Below, piece by piece: positions 9,125 through 17,235 of a DNA stretch of 64,000 nucleotides (its first letter is position 1; every line of letters begins with the position of its first letter). The position numbers were made by a program, and so were the translations under genes. Source of the stretch: Cloacibacillus porcorum (GTDB lineage: Bacteria; Synergistota; Synergistia; Synergistales; Synergistaceae). Under the pieces are notes generated by a model. The model was given only the letters and a program-made list of their open reading frames with translations, searched no databases and was not told the DNA's origin. The stretch is taken from positions 1,357,501-1,421,500 of the forward strand of contig NZ_CP016757.1 of NCBI RefSeq assembly GCF_001701045.1, written 5' to 3'.

Positions 9125-9152
9125 GGGGGACTGCTCTGTAGTCCCCCCTCTT
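9125..9152 (+). terminator. Intra-operon hairpin between acpP and fabF
   Basis: GGGGGACT (9125-9132) pairs with AGTCCCCC (9140-9147) across a seven-base loop and is followed by CTCTTA. The tail is weak, so this could be a partial terminator or an RNA-stabilising 3' end for the abundant acpP message. fabF begins 22 bp later, so some readthrough is expected. Confidence 0.55.
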
Positions 9153-9168
9153 ACTCAGGAGGGAGCCT

Positions 9169-10425
9169 ATGACACCAATGAACAACAGAAGAGTGGTAAT
9201 CACAGGTTGCGGTGCTGTCACCCCAATCGGAATCGGAAAAGAAGCATTCTGGAATGCCCTTGAGCGCGGGGAAAACGGCGCCGATTTCATCACATTATTC
9301 GATACAGCCCAGCATACCACGAAAATAGCCGCCGAAGTAAAAGATTTCAATCCGGAAAATTGGCTGGATAAAAAAGAGGTTCGCCGTACAGACCGTGTCA
9401 TTCATTTCGCGGCGGCGGCGGCAGACCTGGCGGTGGAAGATTCAGGACTTGACATAGAAAAACTTGATAAAAATCTGTTCGGCGTCTACGTTGGCAGCGG
9501 AGAGGGCGGCATCCATACGCTCGAAGAAAACTCCCGCGTACTCTACGAAAAAGGTCCCAACAGGGTCAGCCCCTTCATGGTGCCGATGATGATCACTAAC
9601 ATGCCAGCGGCCTACATCGCCATCCGCTTTGGCGCTAAAGGGCCGAACATGGCAGTCGTTACCGCCTGCGCGAGCTCGATAAACAGCATGGGCGAGGCCT
9701 ACAACTGCATCGCGCGCGGCGACGCCGACGTGATGCTCACAGGCGGCGCGGAGGCGGCCGTATCGCCGCTTGCCACAGCCGGATTTGCCTCGCTTAAAGC
9801 CCTTTCGAACAGAAACGATGATCCCAAGCATGCCTCGCGCCCCTTCGACGCGGAGCGCGACGGTTTTGTGATCGGCGAGGGTGCGGGAATACTTGTTTTT
9901 GAAGAATATGAGCACGCCAAGGCCCGCGGCGCGCATATATACGCCGAAGTGACCGGCTACGGCCTTTCATGCGACGCGCACCACATCACCGCCCCAGATC
10001 CCGACGGCGACGGAGCATACCGCGCAATGGCGATGGCCGTCAAAAAATCGGGCTGGCAGCCTGAGGAAATAGACCTCATAAATGCTCACGGCACCTCAAC
10101 GCCGCTCAACGACAAAATGGAAACGATGGCGATCAAACGCCTGCTGGGCGAAGATAACGCGAAAAAAGTTCTTGTCCACTCTACGAAATCGATGGTCGGC
10201 CATGCGCTTGGCGCCGCCGGGGCCATCGAGACGATCGCTACGCTCCTTGCGATAGACAAAGGCATAGTCCATCCGACGATAAACCAGATAACGCCCGATC
10301 CTGACTGTGACCTCAACACCGTTCCCAACAAAGCGGCAGAGGCCAAGGTCGACCGGGCGATAATAAATAATTTCGGCTTCGGCGGACACAACGGAGTACT
10401 TGCCATCCAGAGCTGTAAAGACTGA
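9169..10425 (+). CDS. fabF: Beta-ketoacyl-ACP synthase II
   Basis: FabF elongates acyl-ACP with malonyl-ACP. The 418-residue protein has the Cys nucleophile in VTACASSINSMGEA and the two His residues in INAHGTSTPLND and KSMVGHALGAAGA. Start choice is between ATG 9169 and ATG 9178. AGGAGGGAG lies only 3-4 bp before 9169 but about 12 bp before 9178, so the shorter form is possible. The rnc ATG follows after 2 bp. Confidence 0.96.
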   Translation: MTPMNNRRVVITGCGAVTPIGIGKEAFWNALERGENGADFITLFDTAQHTTKIAAEVKDFNPENWLDKKEVRRTDRVIHFAAAAADLAVEDSGLDIEKLDKNLFGVYVGSGEGGIHTLEENSRVLYEKGPNRVSPFMVPMMITNMPAAYIAIRFGAKGPNMAVVTACASSINSMGEAYNCIARGDADVMLTGGAEAAVSPLATAGFASLKALSNRNDDPKHASRPFDAERDGFVIGEGAGILVFEEYEHAKARGAHIYAEVTGYGLSCDAHHITAPDPDGDGAYRAMAMAVKKSGWQPEEIDLINAHGTSTPLNDKMETMAIKRLLGEDNAKKVLVHSTKSMVGHALGAAGAIETIATLLAIDKGIVHPTINQITPDPDCDLNTVPNKAAEAKVDRAIINNFGFGGHNGVLAIQSCKD

Positions 10426-10427
10426 TA

Positions 10428-11120
10428 ATGAAGACAGACAAAGGGCGCGAAGAACTTCTTCGCGCCTTTCAAAAAAAACTGCGCTACCAGTTCAACAATA
10501 TAGACCTCCTTCAAGAGGCGCTTACCCATTCCTCCTACGCGAATGAAAACGGCGTCAAATTCAACGAGCGTCTGGAATTTCTCGGCGACGCCGTTTTAGA
10601 GCTCGTTACCTCAAACAGACTATTCCTTTCCTATCCTGACTATGACGAAGGCCAGCTCACGCGTCTGCGCGCTCAGATAGTCTGTAAAAACAGCCTGAGC
10701 CTCTGGGCCGCCGAGATGGGCATCAAAGGCCTCATTAGGATAGGCAAAAGTCTCGTAAAATCTGGGCCGACGGATTCCATTGCCGCCGACTGCGTTGAGG
10801 CGCTCTTTGGGGCGATATTTATCGACGGCGGATTTCAGAAAGCTGCCGAAGCCGTCTCAAACTTCCTGCAAACCAAGCCGGAGATATCGGGAGCTTCCGT
10901 CGTCAAAGACCCCAAGACCGAACTCCAGGAATACTTTCAGCGGCAGGGGATAGACGTGCCGCGCTACGAAATGCTGGAGCGCGTCGGTCCTGACCATGCC
11001 TCAAACTTCAAAGTGCGGCTCATGACGGGAGATAAAATCCTCGCCGAAGCCTGGGGTGCGTCGACCAAAGAGGCCGAATTTAAAGCCGCGGAAATCGCGC
11101 TGAAAAAGATACGCGAGTAG
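10428..11120 (+). CDS. rnc: Ribonuclease III
   Basis: RNase III cleaves double-stranded RNA in rRNA maturation and mRNA turnover. The 230-residue protein has the signature ERLEFLGDAVLEL at about 45-57, the second metal-binding stretch DCVEALFGAIFIDGG, and a C-terminal dsRNA-binding domain from about 158 (DPKTELQEYFQRQG through the Ala-rich helix AEFKAAEIALKKIRE). Cotranscription with the fab operon resembles Bacillus and E. coli acpP-linked arrangements. Confidence 0.97.
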   Translation: MKTDKGREELLRAFQKKLRYQFNNIDLLQEALTHSSYANENGVKFNERLEFLGDAVLELVTSNRLFLSYPDYDEGQLTRLRAQIVCKNSLSLWAAEMGIKGLIRIGKSLVKSGPTDSIAADCVEALFGAIFIDGGFQKAAEAVSNFLQTKPEISGASVVKDPKTELQEYFQRQGIDVPRYEMLERVGPDHASNFKVRLMTGDKILAEAWGASTKEAEFKAAEIALKKIRE

Positions 11121-11146
11121 GGGATATCCCGTATGGTAGATATCCA

Positions 11147-11725
11147 GTGATGGAGGTTAAAAAGCCAACCGGCGGAAAACAGGGCTTCGTAATCGTCACA
11201 GTGCTTATCTTCGGCGGCGTTCTTATGATCTGCGCGTCGCTCGCCTTCCAGGCGGCAACGGCAATGTTTGAGGAAAATAATATCAGCACAGAGCGGCTAA
11301 GAATTGAAAACGCCACCGCACAAGCTTCGGCGCTGGCCGAAGAGTGGCTGCGGGTAAATATAAAAGATATCGCCAAAGGAGACTACTTCGCCATCTCCGC
11401 CGAGCCGGTAGAGAGTCCTATCTTGGACGTTCCTAAAGGTTTCTTCCAAATAATGACGGAGGAATATCCGAGTTATAACTTTTCCTGTCAGACCATAGAC
11501 CTTCACTATACCGATAAATTCACCGCCTCCGCCGACAAACTGCGCATTCCGCGCATCCCGCCCGTGGAGACGCCAGGCGGCGCCATAGAGAGAGCCTACA
11601 TACAAAAGGTCACCGTAACCCCAGCTAAAAACAAAAACGCCGCCTACACCTATACAAAGAGTCTGAGGGCGATAAAAGATACTTCGGGCGATATCCGCTG
11701 CATAGTTGTTGGGATAACTGACTAA
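11147..11725 (+). CDS. Prepilin-like membrane-anchored protein of unknown function
   Basis: The 192-residue product starts with a short basic leader (MMEVKKPTGGKQ), then G-FVIVTVLIFGGVLMICASLAFQAA. This resembles a prepilin peptidase site (cleavage after Gly) followed by one hydrophobic helix, but the usual Glu at mature position 5 is absent. A PilX/PilV-like minor pilin or pseudopilin is possible. The rest is soluble with no recognised domain. GTG at 11147 and ATG at 11150 are adjacent starts. It follows rnc by 26 bp. The 154 bp after it (11726-11879) become very AT-rich, marking the edge of the porin cassette region. Confidence 0.55.
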   Translation: MMEVKKPTGGKQGFVIVTVLIFGGVLMICASLAFQAATAMFEENNISTERLRIENATAQASALAEEWLRVNIKDIAKGDYFAISAEPVESPILDVPKGFFQIMTEEYPSYNFSCQTIDLHYTDKFTASADKLRIPRIPPVETPGGAIERAYIQKVTVTPAKNKNAAYTYTKSLRAIKDTSGDIRCIVVGITD

Positions 11726-11751
11726 ATCCGGCAGTGGCGGGGTATAGTTGC

Positions 11752-11764
11752 TGTGTAACAAGTG
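11752..11764 (+). repeat. TGTGTAAC motif copy near cassette 1
   Basis: TGTGTAACAAGTG. Near-copies are TGTGTAACAAATG at 19586-19598, TGTGTAACGAG at 20801-20811 and TGTGTAATAAATC at 25034-25046, all in or beside the recombinase/cassette region. They could be arm-type sites for the DUF4102-type recombinase. The motif is short and chance is not excluded. Confidence 0.3.
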
Positions 11765-11879
11765 ACAAAAAAAGCAGTCTATGCAAATATATAAACATAC
11801 ATAAATATACAAATAATAATTACATTAGACTACAATTAGATAGAATAAAAGGAAAATAATATCTTAAAATAAATATATA

Positions 11880-11897
11880 GCATTCAAAGGTGCACAG
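11880..11897 (+). repeat. Putative crossover site, cassette 1
   Basis: GCATTCAAAGGTGCACAG, identical in all six cassettes. The left flank is AT-rich and ends ATATATA; the right flank is porin code. GCA and TGC surround the asymmetric octamer TTCAAAGG, a plausible recombinase core. Confidence 0.65.
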
Positions 11898-13211
11898 CCG
11901 GCTACACGTTACGAAATGGCGTCGGTAGTAGCGCGCGCTCTTGTAGCGGTAGACGCTGAAAAGGCCAGCAAGCAGGACCTCGAACTCCTCAAGAAGCTCG
12001 TCATGGAATTCAAAGACGAACTCGACGCCCTCGGCGTGAAGGTCGACAAAATCGACAAGCGCGTTGCCGTTCTTGAAGATCGTCTCGGCGGATGGAAACT
12101 CTCCGGAAGCTTCAAGTTCGACGCTAACTTCAGCAGCGACGACAACGATTGGTATAACGGAAATGGCGCAAGCACCGAATTCCACAAGGAATGGTTCGAC
12201 CTCACCTTCAGGAAGCAGATAGAGGAGAACACGTCACTCTACGCACGTCTCCGTATGGGACAGTACGTAGCGGGTACGGGCCGCGGCGACATCAGCGGAG
12301 CCGACACTCGTTGGGATCGTATCTTTGTTGACACGAAGCTCCCCTACAACATCGACCTCCGCGTTGGACGTTTCCTGCTTGACTTCGAAGGCGACAACGG
12401 GCTCTATTGGGAATATGACGCTAACCCGATCTACGGCAGCTATCGCGCAGACGGATTCCAGCTTCGTAAGGCGTGGAACAACTTCACCGCTACGGCTGTT
12501 ATCGGACGTAACTTCAGCGGCGGCTATGACTACACGAACAATGTTGGCGACTACATGGGTTATATCCTCGACCTCAACTGGAAGCCCAACGAGAAGTTCA
12601 TGCTTGGCGCGACCGGTTACTGGAATGTCGGCGACGCTGGTATAGCAGATGTTGACGATCTTGACGTAAATAATTACGCTATCTACGCCGGATTTAAGTT
12701 CACCCCGGCGATCGAACTCAAGGGTATCTACTACTTCCAGAATCTTGGCGATCAGTGGGCAGTAATGGAAGACAGCCCGAAGGCATGGAAAGCGGTCCTC
12801 GACGTGAAGCAGGAAGCTCTCAAGTTCACCAGCCTCTGGCTCCAGTACGAGCAGGTCGACAACTCCTTCATGGGACTCAACCAGCAGAACAACATGGACT
12901 GGGGTGTAGTTCCCTCAATCTCCGACAACAGGCCGATCGGTGCTGACAGCACAACGAAGCTTTGGATGGTCGGCGCGACTCAGCAGTGGAACGATAAGTG
13001 GAGCACATTCCTCAAGTACGCTCAGGCTGACTATGATGAGGACGTTCTTGATGACGCGAAGAACTACACGATCGGCGTGAACTACCAGTACACACCGGCG
13101 GTGGCCTTCCAGCTCACCTATGACCATATCGACTACGGTGACAACAATCCTCTCGGATTCTACAGCGGAGACAACCACGTGGTTAAGTTCCGTACGACAG
13201 TCAATTTCTAA
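11880..13211 (+). CDS. Silent 5'-truncated SLH porin, cassette 1
   Basis: An outer-membrane beta-barrel body lacking start codon, signal peptide and the first half of the SLH domain. The frame is open from the 18-bp site (codons AFKGAQPATRYEMASVV) to the stop, 443 residues, and would give a 498-residue porin if joined to the head at 21200. The order is end of SLH, coiled coil (KASKQDLELLKKLVMEFKDE), then barrel strands ending in VKFRTTVNF with a terminal Phe. The internal ATG at 11916 would give an unexported protein, so I do not treat it as a start. The first 60 bp differ from the other copies at several synonymous sites, so this cassette is the most diverged at its 5' edge. Confidence 0.8.
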   Translation, partial: AFKGAQPATRYEMASVVARALVAVDAEKASKQDLELLKKLVMEFKDELDALGVKVDKIDKRVAVLEDRLGGWKLSGSFKFDANFSSDDNDWYNGNGASTEFHKEWFDLTFRKQIEENTSLYARLRMGQYVAGTGRGDISGADTRWDRIFVDTKLPYNIDLRVGRFLLDFEGDNGLYWEYDANPIYGSYRADGFQLRKAWNNFTATAVIGRNFSGGYDYTNNVGDYMGYILDLNWKPNEKFMLGATGYWNVGDAGIADVDDLDVNNYAIYAGFKFTPAIELKGIYYFQNLGDQWAVMEDSPKAWKAVLDVKQEALKFTSLWLQYEQVDNSFMGLNQQNNMDWGVVPSISDNRPIGADSTTKLWMVGATQQWNDKWSTFLKYAQADYDEDVLDDAKNYTIGVNYQYTPAVAFQLTYDHIDYGDNNPLGFYSGDNHVVKFRTTVNF

Positions 13212-13227
13212 TCTGACTCAACACTTG

Positions 13228-13258
13228 AAACAGAGACCCGTAAGGGTCTCTGTTTTTT
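13228..13258 (+). terminator. Terminator after cassette-1 porin
   Basis: CAGAGACCC and GGGTCTCTG pair across GTAA and are followed by TTTTTT. All six porins have a closely related hairpin here, separating porin from partner gene. Confidence 0.85.
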
Positions 13259-13321
13259 ACGTCTTTTTACTTAATTCTTATGTTTAATTGGCAGAAGGCG
13301 GTATTTTTAATGAAAAATAAA

Positions 13322-13650
13322 TACGTTCTTTTGCTTAGGTCTTAAGGTTCATTTTATTTTACAGAATTATCAAATATTAATTGTTGATATTTTCCTCTAA
13401 AAGGAGGCGGTAATTTTAAGGAAGACATATTGCGTCTTTTTACTTAGGTCTTATGGTTCATTTTATTTTGAAGAGTTATTAAATATTGATTGTTGATATT
13501 CCCTCTTCAAAAGGAGGGGGTATTTTTAAGGAAAATTTAACACGTCTTTTTGCTTAGGCCTTATAGTTCGTCTTATTTCGCGGATTTATCAAATATAAAT
13601 CACCGATACTTAAAAACAGGAGGCAACAATTTTGAGGAGAAATATAATTG
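13322..13650 (+). repeat. Three tandem ~110-bp degenerate repeats upstream of partner 1
   Basis: Units start at about 13322, 13433 and 13543. Each has a CTTTTxxCTTAGGyCTTA segment, TTATTAAATATtratTG-like AT-rich sequence, then an AGGAGG-type ribosome site. The third copy is the functional leader of the gene at 13632. The first two keep the ribosome-site-like purine tract (AAAAGGAGGCGG, AAAAGGAGGGGG) but have no open frame after it. A partial fourth copy may lie around 13260-13320. They account for the unusually long 420-bp porin-partner gap in this cassette. Confidence 0.7.
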
Positions 13651-14393
13651 GGCTTTTGATGTTCGTCTGTCTGATCACCGCTTTTGCGGCCACAGCAAAT
13701 GCCGCAGCCACAGACCAGGTCCTTTCAAGATGGGAGAAAAAGACAAGGCTGCTTGACAGGGAGGACCAGGTTTCAAATCTCGAGATAAAGGCTACCTATT
13801 ATTCGACAGAGTATATCGAAGCTCTGGTGCAGAGCGAAGCTAATAAAAACCTCTGGACACAACAGGAGGCCGACGAATATAAATACCGGCTGCTGAATAC
13901 CCTGCATTTGGAAGAGATGATCCCTATCCGTATAGAGTTCATGAACAACGGACCCAGCATGCACCTTGGCCCCTTTGACGTCATGGCCAAGCTGATGATC
14001 GGCAGTAAAGAATATAAGATGGCCGATTACGACAAGAGGTTCAACTTCAGATTCCAGGGAGAAAAAGAGGGGCTCGTCTTCTTCAACAGATATGACGAGA
14101 AGACAGGAAAGGATCTCCTTAAAGGCGTAAAACAGGTAAAACTCATATTCTCGCCGACGATAAGCCCAATAACCGACGGCAGGCGTACGGAGTTTATTTG
14201 GGATATCGCAAATGACGATCCGAACAAACTCTTCCAGGGCAGGGCCGCCGCGAAGTATGAGACTGACCGTCTGCTGAAGCGTCTTGAAAAGCTGCGCGCT
14301 GATAAGGCGGAAGAGGCGAAGAAGATGGCGGCGATAGACAGCGAGATATCAACTATACAGGCAAGATTGGACGAACTGGCGGCGATTCAGTGA
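13632..14393 (+). CDS. Secreted porin-cassette partner protein, copy 1 (unknown function)
   Basis: A 253-residue member of a family found once after every porin in this locus. It has a signal peptide (MRRNIIGLLMFVCLITAFAA, cut near ANAA), a conserved globular core (YYSTEYIEAL, NLWTQQEADEYKYR, FMNNGPSMHLGPFDVM, DKRFNFRFQGEKEG, FIWDIANDDPNKLFQG), and a C-terminal coiled coil (LLKRLEKLRADKAEEAKK). I do not recognise the family. Periplasmic location is inferred. The start is TTG at 13632 with AGGAGG upstream; TTG is kept in five of the six copies. It is separated from the porin by a terminator, so it probably has its own promoter or relies on readthrough. Confidence 0.75.
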   Translation: MRRNIIGLLMFVCLITAFAATANAAATDQVLSRWEKKTRLLDREDQVSNLEIKATYYSTEYIEALVQSEANKNLWTQQEADEYKYRLLNTLHLEEMIPIRIEFMNNGPSMHLGPFDVMAKLMIGSKEYKMADYDKRFNFRFQGEKEGLVFFNRYDEKTGKDLLKGVKQVKLIFSPTISPITDGRRTEFIWDIANDDPNKLFQGRAAAKYETDRLLKRLEKLRADKAEEAKKMAAIDSEISTIQARLDELAAIQ

Positions 14394-14410
14394 TAGAACC
14401 ATCCCGGTAG

Positions 14411-14443
14411 AAAAAAGCCCGAGCATAACGCTCGGGCTTTTTT
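14411..14443 (+). terminator. Terminator after partner 1
   Basis: AGCCCGAGC (14416-14424) pairs with GCTCGGGCT (14430-14438) and is followed by a T run. It ends cassette 1. Confidence 0.9.
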
Positions 14444-14445
14444 CT

Positions 14446-14803
14446 ACCCTATTATATATAGAAGGTTTTATATCAAATATTTATCATAACAGTATCATCA
14501 AGATAAATTATGACGCGTCCATATTGTTTCTTCGTAGTGACAATAAATAAAACCTACCTTTATATATAGGTTATATATAGGTGCGCGCGAAAAATTTAAA
14601 GTAACCCATCTGAAAGAAATACAACAATAAACGAGGTATATGCTCTGCGGAATTATGGCAAAAAATATATCGTCCGTATAACTAATAAGCGCTAACAACA
14701 TAATTATAGAACATAATAGTTATTGTTATATACTAAAAGTAATTAAAATTAATTACTTAATGTATTTTTATATAATTTTATAAATACAAAATAAATATAT
14801 TTA
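14446..14803. other. AT-rich spacer before cassette 2
   Basis: No supported gene in about 358 bp. Composition is strongly A+T, ending in AAATAAATATATTTA directly against the 18-bp site. The left flank of cassette 1 shares AAATAAATATAT. An in-frame TAA upstream and lack of a start codon confirm that cassette 2 has no translation start here. Confidence 0.6.
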
Positions 14804-14821
14804 GCATTCAAAGGTGCACAG
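14804..14821 (+). repeat. Putative crossover site, cassette 2
   Basis: GCATTCAAAGGTGCACAG in direct orientation to the sites of cassettes 1 and 5 and the expression site. The segment from the cassette-1 site to here (about 2.9 kb) would leave as a circle if direct sites recombine. Confidence 0.65.
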
Positions 14822-16246
14822 CCCGCGACCCGTTATGAGATGGCCTCGGTAGTAGCGCGCGCCCTCGTAGCGGTAGACGCTGAAAAGGCCAGCAAGCAGG
14901 ACCTCGAACTCCTCAAGAAGCTCGTCATGGAATTCAAAGACGAACTCGACGCCCTCGGCGTGAAGGTCGACAAACTTGACAAGAGAGTAGCAGTCCTTGA
15001 AGACGGTATCGGCGGATGGAAAATTCGTGGAACGTTCCGCTTCGACGCTAAATTTGCTGGAGGCGACCACGATACTAATTACTACACGGCTAATGGTGCG
15101 GATAACGAATTCACAAAGAGCCAGTTCCGTCTCTTCCTCACAAAGCAGATAAGTGAGAACACTTATTTCTATGCTCAGTATCGCACGGGCAGCGATTCAG
15201 CGGGTAATAGTGATGGCCGTGGAGATCTCCAGCACATGCGTTGGTCACATCTCTATGTGAATACCAAGCTCCCCTATGACATCGATTTCCGCGTTGGACG
15301 TTTCGGAGTTGACTTTGAAAGTGACTACGGACTCTATACCGACAACGATGCTATCTTTGGCGACTTCCGTACAGATGGCTTTAGGCTCACCAAGAAGTGG
15401 AACACTTTTAAGGCGACAGCAATCGTAGGACGCAACGATAATTTTGGCAATGACTACGGAATGGACATCAATCGTGGCGAGGGTACATATATGACTTATG
15501 CTCTCGACCTCAACTGGCAGCCCAACGAAAAGCTTTTCGCCGGTGCGACAGGTTACTGGTTTAAGGCCGACTCGACAACCAGAAATGTGACCGAGAACGT
15601 AGTAGAAAATAACAAAGTAGTAGGCAAGAGTGTTGTAAAGTCAATAGATGGGGATTACGACATAGATATATATGGTCTCTATGCTGGATACAGCTTCACA
15701 CCGTCAATTCAGTTAAAGGGTATCTATTATTTCCAGAGCCTCGGAAGTGATGTAATGACTTACGGAGCTGTAAAGGCTGGGGATACGGAAGATAGCCCGA
15801 AGGCTTGGAAAGCAATCCTCGACATCAAACAGGACCTTCTCAAGTTCACAGGACTCTGGATCGAATACTCGCAGCAGGACAACACATTCCTCGGTTACGA
15901 AAACCGTTACTCGATCGGTGGCGGCGGCGGTAACTACGATTATGTCGGACGTAACATGGACTATGCCAATCCTTACGGGACCTCGAAGTGGTGGTTTGTG
16001 AAGGCCGACCAGAAATGGAACGACAAGTGGAGTAGCTTTGTTCGTTTCGCGAATGTCGACTACGATACAGATTATCTTGACGACGCGACAGAATGGGGTG
16101 TAGGTATTGGATATCAGTACACACCGGCTCTTTACTTTGAACTCGCTTACGACCAGGTCGACCACGGCGACACGAACCTTCTTGGTTTCGATGGAGCTAC
16201 AGGCAAAGACCACGTCGTACGCTTCCGTACAACAGTCAATTTCTAA
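14804..16246 (+). CDS. Silent 5'-truncated SLH porin, cassette 2
   Basis: An open porin body of 480 residues starting at the 18-bp site, without start codon or signal peptide. It is the longest body, predicting a 535-residue fusion to the head. The 5' block to GGWKIRG is nearly identical to the other copies. The barrel is most like cassette 6 (shared FRFDAKFA, FRLFLTKQISENTYFYAQYRTG, DYVGRNMDYANPYGTSKWW-type segments), with differences in presumed surface loops such as RNVTENVVENNKVVGKS. It ends VRFRTTVNF, a terminal-Phe outer-membrane signal. Confidence 0.8.
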   Translation, partial: AFKGAQPATRYEMASVVARALVAVDAEKASKQDLELLKKLVMEFKDELDALGVKVDKLDKRVAVLEDGIGGWKIRGTFRFDAKFAGGDHDTNYYTANGADNEFTKSQFRLFLTKQISENTYFYAQYRTGSDSAGNSDGRGDLQHMRWSHLYVNTKLPYDIDFRVGRFGVDFESDYGLYTDNDAIFGDFRTDGFRLTKKWNTFKATAIVGRNDNFGNDYGMDINRGEGTYMTYALDLNWQPNEKLFAGATGYWFKADSTTRNVTENVVENNKVVGKSVVKSIDGDYDIDIYGLYAGYSFTPSIQLKGIYYFQSLGSDVMTYGAVKAGDTEDSPKAWKAILDIKQDLLKFTGLWIEYSQQDNTFLGYENRYSIGGGGGNYDYVGRNMDYANPYGTSKWWFVKADQKWNDKWSSFVRFANVDYDTDYLDDATEWGVGIGYQYTPALYFELAYDQVDHGDTNLLGFDGATGKDHVVRFRTTVNF

Positions 16247-16263
16247 TCTAAGTTAATTTACAC

Positions 16264-16296
16264 AAAAATAGAGACCCGTACGGGTCTCTATTTTTT
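16264..16296 (+). terminator. Terminator after cassette-2 porin
   Basis: A fully symmetric TAGAGACCCGT/ACGGGTCTCTA hairpin (16269-16290) followed by TTTTTT. Confidence 0.85.
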
Positions 16297-16387
16297 AAGC
16301 GAGCGAGTTTTATATCCTTTATTCATTCTTCTCTATTTTATTCTCGTCTTTATTACAAAGAATATCACTGAATTGGAGGCATTCAAT

Positions 16388-17146
16388 TTGAAAAAATTCA
16401 CATCACTATTGATTCTTCTCACAGCGCTCTTGATTTATCCCAGCGTTGTCCCTGCTTCTTGCGCAGCAACATTTGCCCAAGTACTTCAGCGCTGGACAAA
16501 ATCGACAAAGGTTATAGACGAAGATGGCGGCAATCTAGAAATTAGAGCCACTTACTATTCCTCCGAGTTTATAGAAGCTCTCGTACAGAAAGAGGCTAAA
16601 GACAATCTATGGACTCAGCAGGAAATGGAGGATTATAAATATAAATTTCTTGGTAGTCTAAGGCTTGACGAAATGATACCAATACAGGTGGAGTTTATCA
16701 ATAACGGCCCAACAATGCACATGGGGCCCTTTGATATAATGGTAAAGCTCAGAATAAAAAATAAAGCGTATAAACCTGTCGATTACGATAAACGTTTTAA
16801 CTTTCAATTTCAGGGTAAAAAAGAGGGATTAATATTTTTTCCCAGATATGACGAAAAAACTGGACAAGAGCTGTTAAAAGACGCTAAAAACGTAAGGCTA
16901 GAATTTGTATCCGCAATAAGCCCAATGTTGGAGGGTGCAGACATTACATTTATCTGGGATATCGCCCGCGACGATCCGCAGGCACTATATAAAGGTGCGA
17001 CGGCAAATAAACTCGAAACGGACCGCCTGCTCAAGCGTCTTGAAAAGTTACGCAAGGACAAAGCAGATGAAGAAACAAAATTATCTACTATTAACAGCGA
17101 AATTGCCACGATTCAAACACGTTTGGACGAACTAGCTAAGCAATAG
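16388..17146 (+). CDS. Secreted porin-cassette partner protein, copy 2
   Basis: About 252 residues, with TTG start at 16388 placed 8-9 bp after TTGGAGG. An in-frame TTG at 16373 overlaps the ribosome site and is unlikely. Signal peptide region KKFTSLLILLTALLIYPSVV ends near ASCAAT. The conserved core includes YYSSEFIEALVQKEAKDNLW, FINNGPTMHMGPFDIMVKL and FIWDIARDDPQALYKG. A Lys/Glu-rich coiled coil closes it. Its closest relative in the locus is copy 6, matching the porin pairing of cassettes 2 and 6. Confidence 0.75.
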   Translation: MKKFTSLLILLTALLIYPSVVPASCAATFAQVLQRWTKSTKVIDEDGGNLEIRATYYSSEFIEALVQKEAKDNLWTQQEMEDYKYKFLGSLRLDEMIPIQVEFINNGPTMHMGPFDIMVKLRIKNKAYKPVDYDKRFNFQFQGKKEGLIFFPRYDEKTGQELLKDAKNVRLEFVSAISPMLEGADITFIWDIARDDPQALYKGATANKLETDRLLKRLEKLRKDKADEETKLSTINSEIATIQTRLDELAKQ

Positions 17147-17157
17147 TAAACACACAA

Positions 17158-17202
17158 TAAAACAGGCCTGGCGGATAGATAACTCAGCCTGGCCTGTTTT
17201 AT
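17158..17202. terminator. Bidirectional terminator between convergent cassettes 2 and 3
   Basis: AACAGGCCTGGC and GCCTGGCCTGTT pair with one mismatch, with A- and T-runs on both sides. It serves partner 2 (+) and partner 3 (-). Confidence 0.8.
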
Positions 17203-17235
17203 TGTCCAATTTTAGTATAGTGTGTCTTGTTATAT

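Noticed and set aside
11916-13211. Internal ATG (RYEMASV) as the real start of cassette-1 porin, and the same ATG in the other silent copies
   Set aside because: It would remove the signal peptide and half of the SLH domain, has no ribosome site, and is an internal codon of the complete porin.
14498-14701. 67-codon minus-strand frame in the spacer before cassette 2
   Set aside because: AT-rich chance frame without ribosome site or domain.
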